Positions 42,216-53,943 of a stretch of DNA of 64,000 bases are shown here, piece by piece (the first letter of the stretch is position 1; every line of letters starts with the position of its first letter). The stretch spans positions 46,990 to 110,989 of the forward strand of contig NW_025947139.1 of assembly GCF_000764305.2 (NCBI RefSeq), given 5' to 3'. The DNA comes from Hyalella azteca (taxonomy: Eukaryota > Arthropoda > Malacostraca > Amphipoda > Hyalellidae). Below the pieces are notes generated by a model that was not told the DNA's origin, did not search any database, and worked only from the letters and a program-made list of their open reading frames with translations. Made by a program: the position numbers and the translations under genes.

Positions 42216-43328
42216 ACTCTCGGAGTCGGTGTTGGCCACCATCAGAGGCGTTAAGGTCGGGGCCCTGATTATTGACATGAAACCATTCCTTGTTTTTAAT
42301 TAATAAAATTAATTCCTTTTCGGTGGAATGGTGTGTATGAATAAAGTGAATGGGTGCATTATAACAATGGCCATTTAAATTATACATTTATCAGAATTAT
42401 ATCAATTCTCATAAATTACATATCATATTGATTTATTGAAACTTTTATATTTATAAATCGTGCTGGTTCTATCTTAAAATGAGATTTCATTTATATTCTG
42501 AATGCTTTGCAAAAAATTGGGAACGCAAGATCACCCATTGCACTTAGTCTTACTACCTCTTTTTAAGTGTCTCGTGTATGTTTAGCTAGGATTTTATAAG
42601 TGTCCGCTATCTGGTAAAATAAAGTGAATTTTGCAGCAAAACACTCAATTATTAATTAAATACATATGTATATGTCAGCGCTCTTTTATTAAGCGACACC
42701 TGAGTACAGGGACACGTGACTAAGGCGTGAGGGATAAGTAAGACACCATCTGTCTAGATAACTTATCTCGTGATACGGGGTGGTAATACATGAGAGTTAT
42801 ACGATACAGGTAGAGGCTACGGCGTCGACCGTAAGGTCGGAGATCTCTAATAACGCGAGTTACATCGCGGAACGCTTATCAACTACTGCGGGGCCTTAAG
42901 GTAGGTGTCGCAGGTAGGTAGGTTTTAATACACGAGGCGAATAGTTGCGTCGACTAGTCGACGCAACTAAAATTTGTGATGATTGACGTGGTCAGGGGCA
43001 ACTAGCTGGTGCATTGCACGCAGAGCAACTCGAGTTGTTTTGAAGCAGTCGAGTCACATGTATGCCAAGAACCGCCTCGGCCGTCTTAGCGTGTACAACT
43101 GCATCGCTCGAACTCTTGCCCCCTGTAGCGCGCACAGCTCTACAGCTCTCGCTTGCCACCACCGTGCACACGCCTAACTCAACAACTCCCAACGCCGCAC
43201 TAGCGCTGGCGCACTAAACTGAAAACAATCTTTTCATTCCTCATAATAATAATATTCGCGGTTTTAGCGTTGCAGATTGGGCCATTAGACCTGCCGACGA
43301 TTCTTAACATCGCAGAATTCTTATAGCT
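42216..43328. other. Unassigned stretch with a long palindrome
   Basis: No gene was recognised. From 42690 to 42970 the base composition changes (GC-richer, many CGAC/GTCG and AGGTAGGT motifs). It ends with the 28-bp palindrome entered separately. Confidence 0.4.
42942..42969. repeat. Perfect 28-bp palindrome
   Basis: TAGTTGCGTCGACT reads identically on both strands with no spacer. Its CGAC/GTCG core resembles the hairpin at 40.06 kb. It could be an element end, a recombination junction or a protein-binding site. Confidence 0.95.
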
Positions 43329-43329
43329 T

Positions 43330-43500
43330 GCTGCGGGCCTCGAACACGATACTCACTGTACCTATCTCCACTATACTTAACCGCCGAACCATCTCACTGA
43401 TTTTGAGCAGAATTGTCGCAGGAAGCAGGGGTCGAACCAGCAAACCCTGCTCAAATTTTGGTACTCTAAACTGTAACCACTGGGTCACCCTGCCCTTGCA
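43330..43500 (-). ncRNA. tRNA-derived SINE, two tRNA-like units
   Basis: Antisense, TGACCCAGTGG (43487-43477) fits a pol III A box and GGTTCGACCCC (43438-43428) a B box about 40 bp later, within a tRNA-like context (CAGGGTGACCCAGTGG ... TTCGACCCCTGC). A second unit follows: GGTTCGGCGG near 43381-43390 and GTTCGAGGCCC at 43335-43345. tRNA-like folding is imperfect, so a SINE or degraded tRNA pair is more likely than an active tRNA gene. The 3' end and target duplication were not found. Confidence 0.5.
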
Positions 43501-44055
43501 TCGTGGCATGATCTTCTAACTCGAGATTAAAGGGCATTGGACAAGTTGTGGAAATTCGAAATAACGAAAACATTAGTGAATAATTAGGATCATATGGCTC
43601 ACGTAAAGTAATCGTCAAGGTAAAGTTTTCTTTTTTCCATGTTCTTTAAAATAGAACTTCGTCGAAAATATTGTCTCTTAAAACGCATCTAGCATATGCT
43701 GAGTAAGATAATGTATTGGTGAGTGAACAAAGTCAGATGCACGAGTGAATGAAATGCGAAACTGTATTTCCAGCTGGCTGGAAGTGAGATTAGTTCAAAT
43801 ATCAGCAGATTTTATTTGTTACATTTTATTATAGGAAGTGATACAATTAAGTAGGCAAAATAAACTTATTAACAGTTGACAATATGAGAAAATTTTGTGA
43901 GACAAGATTTTCAAACAATAAAATGCAAAGAATAAGCAAAAGATAGCGCCCAATAAGAACGGTTGACATTTCATAAAAAAAACAGGCTTATTAGCAAGGT
44001 ATTAAATTCACTACACATTCGAATTGTTCAAACAATAACGCTCTCATGTTATATG
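43501..44055. other. Unassigned AT-rich stretch
   Basis: No coding motif or repeat structure was recognised between the SINE and the piggyBac-like element. Confidence 0.5.
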
Positions 44056-44101
44056 TTAACACTAGAAGCACGGCAGTCGCGCACCACCTAGAAACACTGC
44101 G

Positions 44102-44120
44102 TGAGGTTATTTTGACCTCA
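44102..44120. repeat. Subterminal palindrome of the piggyBac-like element (left)
   Basis: TGAGGTTATTTTGACCTCA, one half-site changed. Equivalent perfect palindromes occur at 46094-46114 and 46272-46290. They are probably transposase-binding or subterminal repeats. Confidence 0.85.
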
Positions 44121-44437
44121 TGCGTTAAAAATGGTTAAATAAGTCTATTTTACCCCCCGGAATCACATTGGATGCATGAAATAACATTTTATTTGCTTAT
44201 TTTACTCGGGTAAAATACAAGAAATACGAAAAAATCTAAATAGAAGTAATTAGATAATTAACACATATGTAAATACAAACTCAAAAATGATGTAATGGCT
44301 AATAACTAATGATTCCTTTGATCGTTTTCATTCAATTATACAAAATACTTGTGGCAGCAATCAACTACCGGTATGTATCATAATGACTTGTAGCATAGTA
44401 ATGTTTAACTTTTACACCTCACAAAGTTTGCAAGTTA

Positions 44438-45974
44438 TTATCTCCCTCTTGGAGGCGATGCACTTCCCACATATACGGGACGTTTGCATTTGTCGCAGTG
44501 TTTGCTTGTTTTATTCCTCGTTGTTTTTGCACATTTCACACCACACTTCTGTCGCTTTGTCGATACCGGCGGTTTTAATTCTCCTATTTCTGCATCATCG
44601 TTGTTGTCAAATGAATCTGCTGCAGTGTCTGTTGTTGAGATTTTGTGAAGTTCGTCAATAAGCATCAACAAAAAGTCACGCCTGCTCACTTCAGTAAGGA
44701 TCCACGAGTAAAAGTCACGCCTGCTCAATAAGTAGGGATCCACGAGTTTTAGAATATGCTCGGAGAGTGGGATGCCTTCAGATGAACATCCTTCCCTAAG
44801 TAGGGAAATCTATTCAATAAATATGTAGACTTGCTGTCAACTGCCAACCAAAATTTGATTCCACACTTGTCAGGTTTGCAGGCAATGTATTGTGTGAATG
44901 GATATCTGGCCTTCGTAGGAAAGAGCTGTTCATCTATTGTGATGTTTTCATCTGGGATATAGCAAGCCTTAATTGCAGTTTTCTATAAATCGGTTCCAAA
45001 CATTAGACACAAGACAAAATTTATCAGTTTGAAGTCTCTCTGTCCGTGTGGTTTGGACATCAAATCTTATGTATCTGATCAATTCCAAATATCTATCTCT
45101 TGCCATTATTTTTTGGAAAATCGCTGGGCCCCAATTTTTAGACCAAATATGACGAACCGGCTGACCTCTTGCAAGAACCCTGCGTGCCAACATCACTGCA
45201 AACAACTGATGGATCTCAGAACGAGATGTTTTCCAATTTTGCTTGGCACTCTTATTTTGTGCTTCGATTTCTGTGCATTTGATTATGTTGTCAATGATAG
45301 CACGATCAATAAATAGAAAGAAAGCACTCGCGGGGGAGTCGTTGATAACAGATCTCTTGGCAAATGCTGTAGGACCAGGCTTATCCGTCATTACGTTTTG
45401 TTTTCTTATTCGACCTGCGCGATCATCCTGTGTGTCCACAACATTCCATTCAGTCCCATCTTTTCCTTTGTATGAAGTAGGCGCATCATCCAAAGCGGTT
45501 TCAGTTCGTTTCCTCTTCCTGGTATCATTATTTGCAATTCCTGTCAAACAGAGATGAATTTTAGATATAAATCATCAGAAACAATAAAATTTCCTTACAG
45601 TAATGGATTGCAATATATATATAAATATATATACAGATAAAATATTATACATACGAAATAATATGCCGACAAAATGTAAACTCACTTCGTGGCAGTGAAG
45701 GATTGAGAGAATCGCCTTGGTCTACCAAGCCTTCTCCGTCATCCGATGATTCTGCAGAGATTATATTGTTTGGGATGAACTCATCTTCACTTGCAGCTCC
45801 ACTAAAATATTCGCCCTCAGATTCTTCATAATTGATAGAAGCTAAACATTTACTAATTTCAGCGTCAGTGAGCCCCTTAATTCCGCGACATGTTGATGGT
45901 ATAGGAGGCGAAGAGGAGCATTGTTCGTTCATTAATTTTTGCTGTCCACGCGTTATGTATGAAACGCGCGCCAA
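44438..45974 (-). pseudogene. piggyBac-like transposase, one intron, catalytic core deleted
   Basis: Exon 1 (45974-45686) is acidic, as usual for the N-terminus (INYEESEGEYFSG, EFIPNN). A donor GTGAGT and an acceptor (TCTGTTTGACAG) bound an intron at 45541-45685. Exon 2 encodes FFLFIDRAIIDNIIKCTEIE, QLFAVMLARRVL, DRYLELIRYIRFD and DKFCLVSNVWNRFIENC, then IPDENITIDEQLFPTKARYP with the first catalytic Asp, then KPDKCGIKFWLAVD. The sequence then jumps to VDPYLLSR followed by a Cys-rich C-terminus (CGVKCAKTTRNKTSKHCDKC). The region holding the second and third Asp is missing. A stop lies near 44984, and a 40-bp tandem duplication (44671-44710, 44711-44750) sits at the deletion scar. Confidence 0.85.
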
Positions 45975-46093
45975 ACTTGTTCTGACATGTCTGAACTCAA
46001 CTCTACCAACGTGTACAGTCTTGTAACACGGAAATACAACGTTCTTTGCATCTGTGTGATGCTCTGTTTTAGTAAACTCAAAGTAAATTTACC

Positions 46094-46114
46094 ATGAGGT
46101 CAAAATGACCTCAT
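46094..46114. repeat. Palindrome ATGAGGTCA-n3-TGACCTCAT
   Basis: AGGTCA and TGACCT are separated by AAA, identical in layout to the vertebrate estrogen-receptor response element. It lies upstream of the antisense transposase start. Confidence 0.9.
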
Positions 46115-46271
46115 CGTGCATGGAGGTAGAGCACTCAATTGTACTGAATACAATTGACTTATCAAATTGTTACTACGTAATTAGATAGAAAATACCGGAA
46201 AAATAAAAGTCATAAAATTTCGTTACACTCAAATTAACCTTTTACATTTTATGCCTTTTTTAAATGCGTTA

Positions 46272-46290
46272 TGAGGTCATTTTGACCTCA
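46272..46290. repeat. Subterminal palindrome of the piggyBac-like element (right)
   Basis: TGAGGTCATTTTGACCTCA, immediately inside the right terminal inverted repeat; mirror of the left copy. Confidence 0.9.
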
Positions 46291-46304
46291 CCGTGCTTCT
46301 AGTG

Positions 46305-49225
46305 TTTTAATTTGCATAATATTCTTAGCTCTATGGAGAAAATTGAGGATTATTGTCAGTATTCAGAAATGAAATAGATCTACTATGCGCTCATAAGATG
46401 GTATTGCGAGAAGTGCTAGAATGGGGACACAACAGTAAGCACCGAACGCAATGAATTTTCACTCAAAATCTTAACTTCATAGGAGTCATCCCATGGGCGG
46501 TTACTACAATATACTTGAACATCTCTGAACGTGCTTGCGCAACCATAAAATATGGTCAATAAACGCTCAATATTGTTGCGCTTACCAAAAGCAAGAATAC
46601 TGGGCGTCTAGTGTCTGCTAATGCTATTCCATCAGCCTACGTTCTGTTGTAAAGTTACTTGACTTGGAACGGAATCGAAGCTCTCGAGTTTCTTCTCTTT
46701 TTAGCCAAGTAACCAATCGAATCAAAGGCAACATTAAAACCTTCATATCTTTTTATCTTCTCAGATTTATCTTCTAACAGTCAGGATCGAGGTAAATCTA
46801 AATTCTGCACATTATTATTTGCGAAGATATATATTTATAATTCAAATGAAGAGGTTCCGCATGAGCCGTAAATGAATTCATAAAAAAACTTAGCTGACAT
46901 GTTGTCGGGTTCGTGACGACGCATTTGCCGATAGTTTGCTTTGCAAATACTGCAAGATATTGAATGGCTGTCTTAATTCTAACAATTTTCTTATTTATAG
47001 CTTGACAGAACTGATGAGGCGTGGTTCATCAATCAGTACATCATTCCCTTGCTGCTTGGAGTAATGTAGTTATAATTGATGTTCACATTTATGTTAGTCG
47101 ATGCAGCAATAAAACTACAGATTCAAGCGTGATTGCTAACATAGATAGAGATAAATAGTATGGGAACAATGATCAATCAGATTCACTGAAAGAATGTATT
47201 ACGGCCTCATTGATCCACTCATGGTAAAGAAAAGGATTTATTTGGGTTTCAAAGTGAAAGGCGCATGTTGCTTGAAGCCCGAAATTCAAAGTGGAAAAAA
47301 GTTATGATAGTTGGGTCTAATTCCTGAGCGCTATAGATATACCTAAGCTTTAAGCTAATGGTTCTCTTGAGCTTAGTAATTTTAGACTAATAACAATAAG
47401 AACGTATTCGCAACTATAACGAAAACACAATTTGAAAGCCTCAAATTTTGAATGCAGTTTCAGTGCATCCATCGTATTCCGGATACTATGGCCTGTAACT
47501 AAAGTAAAATGTTATAATAATAACTATTTTCATGTACTCCGTACGTATACTACAGCATAATACAAACTATTGGTCAGTTTTATAAGTAATTCGAACGAAA
47601 TCTTCTGCAGTTAAGCAAAAACTACTTAAACCGAGAGTTACGGTGAACTAAATTATAAAGATGATTACGATACAGCCAAATTGCTGTCACCAGCACATAT
47701 ACTTGTATTTCATACAGGTCCACCGCAAGGACGAACACTCCACGATGTGTCACCAAATGTCTCAAGCATATGGAATGTTTCACATTCAGACCATACACTC
47801 CAAAACAGTCAATATGCAATACATTTTACGGTATTTGTTCGATATGAATTAATAAATTATTCATTTCATGAGAGCAAAACAAGAAAATTGTCATGATATT
47901 CACTGCAACTTGATGCGTTATAATACAACCTAATTTATCACAAGCTGAACAACAATTAATAAGCGACACGTTCGACAATCTACACAATTAGTAATGGTGA
48001 CTTGCAGAAAATTAGCGACAACAGCAGTACAGTGCGGAAACCAAATTTCGCGAAAACATCATCAATGTTGCCAATTTAAATTCTTGTATTTCTAATCATT
48101 AATCCCCAAATTCGTTTATTAGCATTTAAAATGGTCTATGGACTAATCAAATTAATAATAAAATATCAATCAAGCTCCGGAAGTTCAAAGGTTTTTTTTT
48201 AATATTGTAAGAACATTGAATGGATGATAAGGAAAGTTTAGGTACATTGTTCATTCCCAGAGTTGAATTTTTTTTCATATTTAGGTTTTTTATTCTTCAC
48301 TCGAGGCTGATTAATTTTCAAATGGATCTTAAAAGCCACTATATGGACATTTCATTACCATATTATTTCGTGCCAAGAAGACTTTCGGCGAATAGAATTT
48401 TAGAAATTGTAAAAATGGCAAAAATTATCCAGATGAGACTCGTTACTCCAACAGTTCTCAAATCGGGGGCATTCATGTTCATTCATGAGATATGAATGAA
48501 GCATGAAGTGCCGCACCGCTCGTATAATCAATTATGAATCATATATCTGTATGTAAGTCAGACAAAGTCAGACGATCAAAGTTTATTGAGTTAGTATCAG
48601 TAGTTATCAAGTTAGACACAATCATATGTGTTCAATAAGTTTAGAGGAAACATATAGATAGTTACCAAATATAACCTTTAACTTCGATTACAAGCTACGG
48701 TATCAAAACTACGATATGCGTGCAACTATTCAATTAATCTATTTAATTTGAACGTACCGCTTAAGTGTGCTCGAGATGAGCGGTTATAGTTCTTATTTCA
48801 CGTCAATCGTCTTCCTTGTAATTAGATTGGCGCCTCGATTTGCAGTTTTGGAGTGAATTTGGCTGTCAAATTGCATTTTCCTTAGAGTTACGCGAGTGAG
48901 CTCGCTACTATTTGAGAATCACCAGTTTAAGCTTATAGCACTAATTTAGGAATTAGAATCATTCATTCATAATTTTTTAAAGTGGAGTTGTTTTATTCGA
49001 TAATATGAATAAAATTTCTTAGTCTTTATCGTAAGCGGATGAGTTAACCCAATACGTTCTCATTCAGAGAAGAATGCTAAACATTGATCTCATATCGTTT
49101 ATTATAAGTGTCAGTAATTACGCTTGAATTGCATTTTATTTCGCTCCCTTGAAAAATAGATTATTTAAGCAGCGCGGGGAATTATGCGACGGTTGACAAA
49201 CCACATCTCTTCAGTTCGGTCATGT
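46305..49225. other. Unassigned AT-rich stretch
   Basis: 2.9 kb with no recognised protein motif, RNA gene or repeat ends. A 91-codon frame at 48220-48495 (SRLINFQMDLKSHYMDISLP) looks mildly protein-like but has no recognised family and no supporting context. Confidence 0.4.
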
Positions 49226-49229
49226 TTAA

Positions 49230-50095
49230 GGGAGCGTCTGGCCTACTTTTTGAGATTTTGGCTTTTCCGGTTTTTGATCTCATATTAAAGCTGACATTCT
49301 AAGCTATCCAACGGTACCAAAACCATCTCTGTACGTTGGTTTATGCGTTCACGACAGACCTCGAAAGGGTGGGAGTTCTTTAACATTATAAGATACGGGG
49401 AAATTCCCCGCAGTGCACATAAATAGCCAGTGTGAACTAGCTGTGCTTCAGTTACACGCCTGGTGTTGAACGGGGAGGTTGTAGTGCAGTTGTTCGCACC
49501 TTCCTTGACTGGAATCAAGCTCCAGTAACGTTTACTTTTCTATCCTTGCTACATTGAGTGCCTATTCAAATGCGCGCGGGACTTTGTCGCGCTCGACTGA
49601 ACATCACACTTATTATCACGGCAAACCTATCTCCTCCTAGTTTTGAAGCTACAGCGATGAAACATAAATCATTCGATTCGCAATTAAAATATCTATCAAA
49701 TTGTGGTAGCGTTTTTTCAATTTCGTTATAGTTTTGAAAATATTTTGAAAAAAAGAGGGGGAATAGGAAAAAATCGAAAATTTTTGAACATTTTACGCAA
49801 AATGCATCTCCATCCACAAAAATTCTAATTTCCAAAAGCGCTACCATAAATCGATAGATATTGTCTTTACGCATCGAATGATATGCGTCTCGATGTTGTA
49901 GCTTCAAAATCCTAGGACTAGATAGATTTCTACAGTACCCATTTTATGTCGTTTATTAAGAATTTCACGTTTTCTTTCATTTTTTTCGAAAAATTGACGA
50001 TAAAAGCTGTCTATTTTTCAGTTTTACATATGTGTACCAAGTTTCAAAGTGATCCGTCGGTAAATAGCCAAGAAAAAAGTGGCCAGACGCTCCCC
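49230..50095 (-). mobile_element. TTAA-flanked MITE, copy 2 (866 bp)
   Basis: GGGAGCGTCTGGCC and GGCCAGACGCTCCCC form the ends, flanked by TTAA (49226-49229 and 50096-50099). The interior matches copy 1 at 11.6 kb in reverse orientation; for example TTTTGGCTTTTCCGGTTTTT and ACCATCTCTGTACG in copy 2 have complements near 12.4 kb. Divergence between the copies is appreciable, so the family is not recent. Confidence 0.88.
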
Positions 50096-50099
50096 TTAA

Positions 50100-50756
50100 G
50101 AGGGAATCGCTATCGTATAGACATTAGACAGTCATTGAGAAGCTTGCATTCATTGCAAAGCAAATTGTCGGTGACTACACGAAACAAATATGCCAATCTT
50201 AATGTCAGCCAATTTTTTAATGAATTTCGATACGCCTCGTGAATAACCTCTCGTATTTACATCCTAAACATTCATCCTTGCTTAAAATTATGGCCAATAA
50301 TTGAAAAGAAAAGAGAAGCCAAGTAAATTTACCACACCTTCATTGCAAACGTTTTGTACCGTAATCAGTTTAAAAAATTGAAAGGAATGAGAGTGCAATC
50401 AATAAAGAAAGCCAAACCGCTAGCAGCTCATATCCTCTTAAAATCGTTAATATATAGATTTTAATATTCCTTACAGCGGTAATTTAGTACTTTATTCAAA
50501 GCATCCTTTCAATCTGCCATGGGAACGAAATCCCAGAGGATAACAAATGTTCGCCTTCCCTTCATGCATCATCAGGAATTAGGTATCGCACAGCAACAAT
50601 TTCCAACAGCGTCAGATGCATGAATAACGAGCATTGATCGCTTCATAACGAGCACTCCACTCCATCGCGCCTGGCGCACAACTGATCAGCGAGCTGCGAG
50701 TGAGGATTGAGGAAAGCCTTCTGTGGCTGCGAAAGGGAGAGAGGCGGGGCAAGGCG
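50100..50756. other. Unassigned stretch between MITE and Harbinger-like element
   Basis: No gene was recognised. A repeated ATAACGAGCA motif occurs near 50620-50655. Confidence 0.45.
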
Positions 50757-51005
50757 TAAAGGCCGGTCCACACGCTCAGTTTAACATAACGATTTGTCTG
50801 CGCAGTTCTAATTGTTGCAGATAAAACGTTGCGTGTGGACAGGAAAACTGCGCAGTTTTGAAGCCGCCAGGAAAACTGCGCATTGCATCGAAATCTGAGC
50901 TATAGAGCATAGATTTCGATGAACTGCGCAGACAAGTCGGAACGTGTGGACGGTAGCACAGTTTTCCAATCCAATTTGGGCTCAGATTCAATGATTCTGG
51001 CGACA

Positions 51006-51345
51006 ATGGCGGACCTTCGCTAATGTTCTCGGGAATTTATTGCTTTTCTATACGAGTTTTTCTTGCATTTGGCGAGTAAAATTCAAGGACTATAGTAATA
51101 GGGACAAAATAGGTAGAGAGTGACTAGAGACATACAAGGGCTTAGTAGAAAAATTCAAAGAAACCTATGTAAGCGCAAAGAGAGAAACAGCTGTAAAACA
51201 AGCTGAGGATCATTTACCGTCAAAATAATTGGGAATAAATCAGAAAATCGATTCCATCTGGACCTGAAGAAGACATCTACAAGCCATATCTTTCGTATTT
51301 TGATTCCTTGCATTCCCTAAATGATCCAATCTCTTTTTTTAACAA
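51006..51345 (+). pseudogene. MADF-domain protein relic of the Harbinger-like element
   Basis: From the ATG at 51006 the frames give REFIAFLYEFF, then WRVKFKDYSNRDKIGRE, then TYKGLVEKFKETYVSAKRET, then EEDIYKPYLSYFDSLHSLND. MADF (a Myb/SANT-like DNA-binding domain) has exactly this order: F-I-x-x-Y, L-W-x-V-K-S-x-x-Y-x-N-R, V-x-x-x-N/K and a final D-x-Y-x-P-x-L-W-Y-F-x-x-L-x-F-L. At least two frameshifts and several stops are present. Harbinger elements of animals encode a Myb/MADF-like partner beside the transposase, so this fits its place just inside the left end. Confidence 0.78.
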
Positions 51346-51768
51346 AGCACAATGCCAAAATTCATCAAAATAATGCCTTCTCCATGGCACGTCTCGGACA
51401 AATTTACGGCCGGACTCGCGGCCGGTCTCCCCAAATTCAACGAGCATGGAATATCTCCCAAAGTAATGAAGGTAGCTCGATAAAACTTGGTACACGTATT
51501 CATTAGGACTTAAGAGGGCTGTTCACGGACGCTCCAACTCTAAACTCGGCACACTGGATGAACTTAGGGTAAATTTTGGCGGCAGCGTCTGGCAGCGAGT
51601 AGAGACAACAACGAGCCTTGGGGAAGTGAGGACGACGATGGAGAGGATGAGTGGGGTATGGGAGGGTTGAGGACTAATTTATTAGTGTGAGCCGATGGCA
51701 GTGTCAGGTTGCGGTGTGTCCCCTCGTCCCTTCACCTACCTTCTATAACTATACATAACTGTATAGTT

Positions 51769-51797
51769 TATACAGTGCACATAAGGTGCACTGTATA
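51769..51797. repeat. Perfect 12-bp hairpin, 5-base loop
   Basis: TATACAGTGCAC and GTGCACTGTATA flank ATAAG. Adjacent AACTGTATAG and TATAGTTACAG motifs extend an imperfect nested repeat. Confidence 0.9.
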
Positions 51798-52329
51798 GTT
51801 ACAGACTCCTTTGTATTCATGTATAAATTTTTTCAATGATTGACTGACAGGTATCATTCATTAATAGATATTGCAACATAGCAATGTTAACTAATTTATA
51901 ATTTGTAACATTGAGTTCACTGAAGTCCGAGTTCCCTGAGACCAGCAGATCTTTGTAAAATCTGCACTCGCGTGTAAGTTCCGCCGTCACCAGCCCTTGG
52001 TCTCGTTATCACTTCAGCCACATATTTGTGGCTAACACACCCCCGGCCTCAAGGGTATTATTTTTGAGGCAAAGAGCGGCTTTAGGTGGCCGGTGAATTG
52101 CCAGCGGGCGGCCGGAGCTAACATGCTCTGGCCGACCGCTGGCCACCCACGGTCCGGGGAGGAGAGAAGGCACTGAAGGGGCACTTGACAACGCCGAGAG
52201 TGAAATTTATGAGCTTGCGGTTCCCTCATGAACCACTGGGTATCATTTGACTCCAACAATTTAGGATACAAACTTTATTCGAACGTGTAGCCTCATGTAA
52301 TACTAATGTAGCAGTTGGTCAAATATAGC

Positions 52330-52500
52330 TGCAAAATTTTTCACAATGGTACTGCGTATAAACCATGGTACTCCGTATCTTTATGGTTTTTACTCCTGTT
52401 ATTTGCTTTGAAATTAAGCATTTATATTTACCTCATCATTATTATATAATCCATCAGTATTACAATCATAGTAATAATAATTTAATTTCTTAATTCTTAT
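52330..52500. repeat. Diverged direct repeat (partner 53310-53470)
   Basis: The series CACAATGGTACTGCGTA, TTATATTTACCT, CAATCATAGTAATAATAATTT recurs as CACAATCCTACTGCGTA, TTATATTTACCT, CAATCATGGTAATAATAATTT at 53326-53462. The period is about 980 bp. It is an old duplication inside the 4.9 kb element. Confidence 0.75.
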
Positions 52501-53943
52501 TTCTTTCGGTATTTCATAAAATAATATTCTTTCTATTTCATGATATAAATATTCTCACCCTTGTCATTTGTTATAATGATGTGCATTTTATTCATGAGTA
52601 ATTCATGCAATGAATGTGCAACTGATAGAAGTAAAGCTAGTATCATATATTAACAAATGACAATTTCTAATTAATATTATTTACATAATAATATTCAGTT
52701 GATGCTGAACAAAACACAAGACGCGTAAGCCGGCTGTTCAATTTTCACATGCTATTGACGATACGAGATAACAGGTTTTGCAAGTAAAATGATTTAAGAT
52801 GCTCTTCCATGCGTTCTTGCCAAAACGTTTTTTCCATTTCAATATGTTCAATATGCATATCTTCGGGGATCCACGTCACGAAGATGCACTTGCTTCTCCC
52901 CGTCCCTCTCAGTTGTCCTTGAACTTAATAGAAGTATGAATGTCGTCTGTATGAATGTCTGTGTAGCGGGGAACTACTTGCATGCACTGGTCGTTATAGT
53001 CGAGATGTAAATCCCGGAATGGAGAGCAGTGAAAGACCTGGTGCAGCTTATTTTAATTCAAGGATTCTGGACGCAAGTATAAGTTTCAAATTAAGCAGCG
53101 GTAACACGTCGAGAAAATAAACCTAATAACATCCTCGACACATAGAATTTGTATAATGCACCAAATTCCTAATAATGAGGCATGACGTACGCATTACGTA
53201 CAGATGAGGTGCAAGGTGGCGACTCCATGCAATCAATGCATATGCCTTCCTTCTCAGTAAGTATGGTGAAGTTCATTAATCTCCGATACGTAGGTATCTT
53301 ACTTCTATGATTATGAAGGGGTTCACAATCCTACTGCGTACCATGATTCTTTGTATCATTGTTGTTTTTGCTCACGTTATTGCTTTTAAAGTGAAGCAAT
53401 TATATTTACCTTTTTATTATAATGGAAATCAGCATTTTTACAATCATGGTAATAATAATTTGAATCAGATATTCAGTATGACAGTAATTCAGTTGGCCTA
53501 GTCTGATATTAATATGACATATTATTAAGCGATGTTCAATGCATTGTTACTGACTACTTTTTCTCCTTGCAAAATTTTTATTTTAAATTAAGAACATTTC
53601 TTAACCATTTTTAAGAAATTGCTGTCATGGAAAATTTCCACATAGACTAAAATACTCCAATGATTACATAGAATCCTGCACGTATAGAATTTAATATGCT
53701 ATATTCTAGCTCAATTAATTCAAATATGTTCATTAAAATAATCGTTCATGTGGTAGCAAATGGAAAACTTCATACTAAATTGTGTTGTTTTAGCATTCAT
53801 TCTCTCTTTATATTTATAAACATAATTACGCTCATATATGTACGACCATGACGCTCATAGACCAGACTGCGAAGTGGGCTGTGAAAGAAGAGTTCATGTT
53901 TACCTTGAAGACAAGATTTATTGCCTGTGCCTGCAGGAGAGTA

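Larger units (their letters stand above)
44060..46304 (-). mobile_element. piggyBac-like element, internally deleted (2245 bp)
   Basis: The inverted ends CACTAGAAGCACGG (left) and CCGTGCTTCTAGTG (right) are perfect. TTAA flanks the left (44056-44059). The right reads TTTTAA, so the second TTAA has changed or shifted by two bases. Antisense exons encode piggyBac transposase parts. Three TGAGGTCA-type palindromes lie near the ends. The transposase core is shortened, so the copy is defective. Confidence 0.88.
51350..53940. other. Interior of Harbinger-like element without named genes
   Basis: It holds a perfect 12-bp hairpin (51769-51797), a GC-rich block at 52020-52200, and an internal repeat pair (52330-52500 and 53310-53470). 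No catalytic motif was recognised on either strand. Confidence 0.45.
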
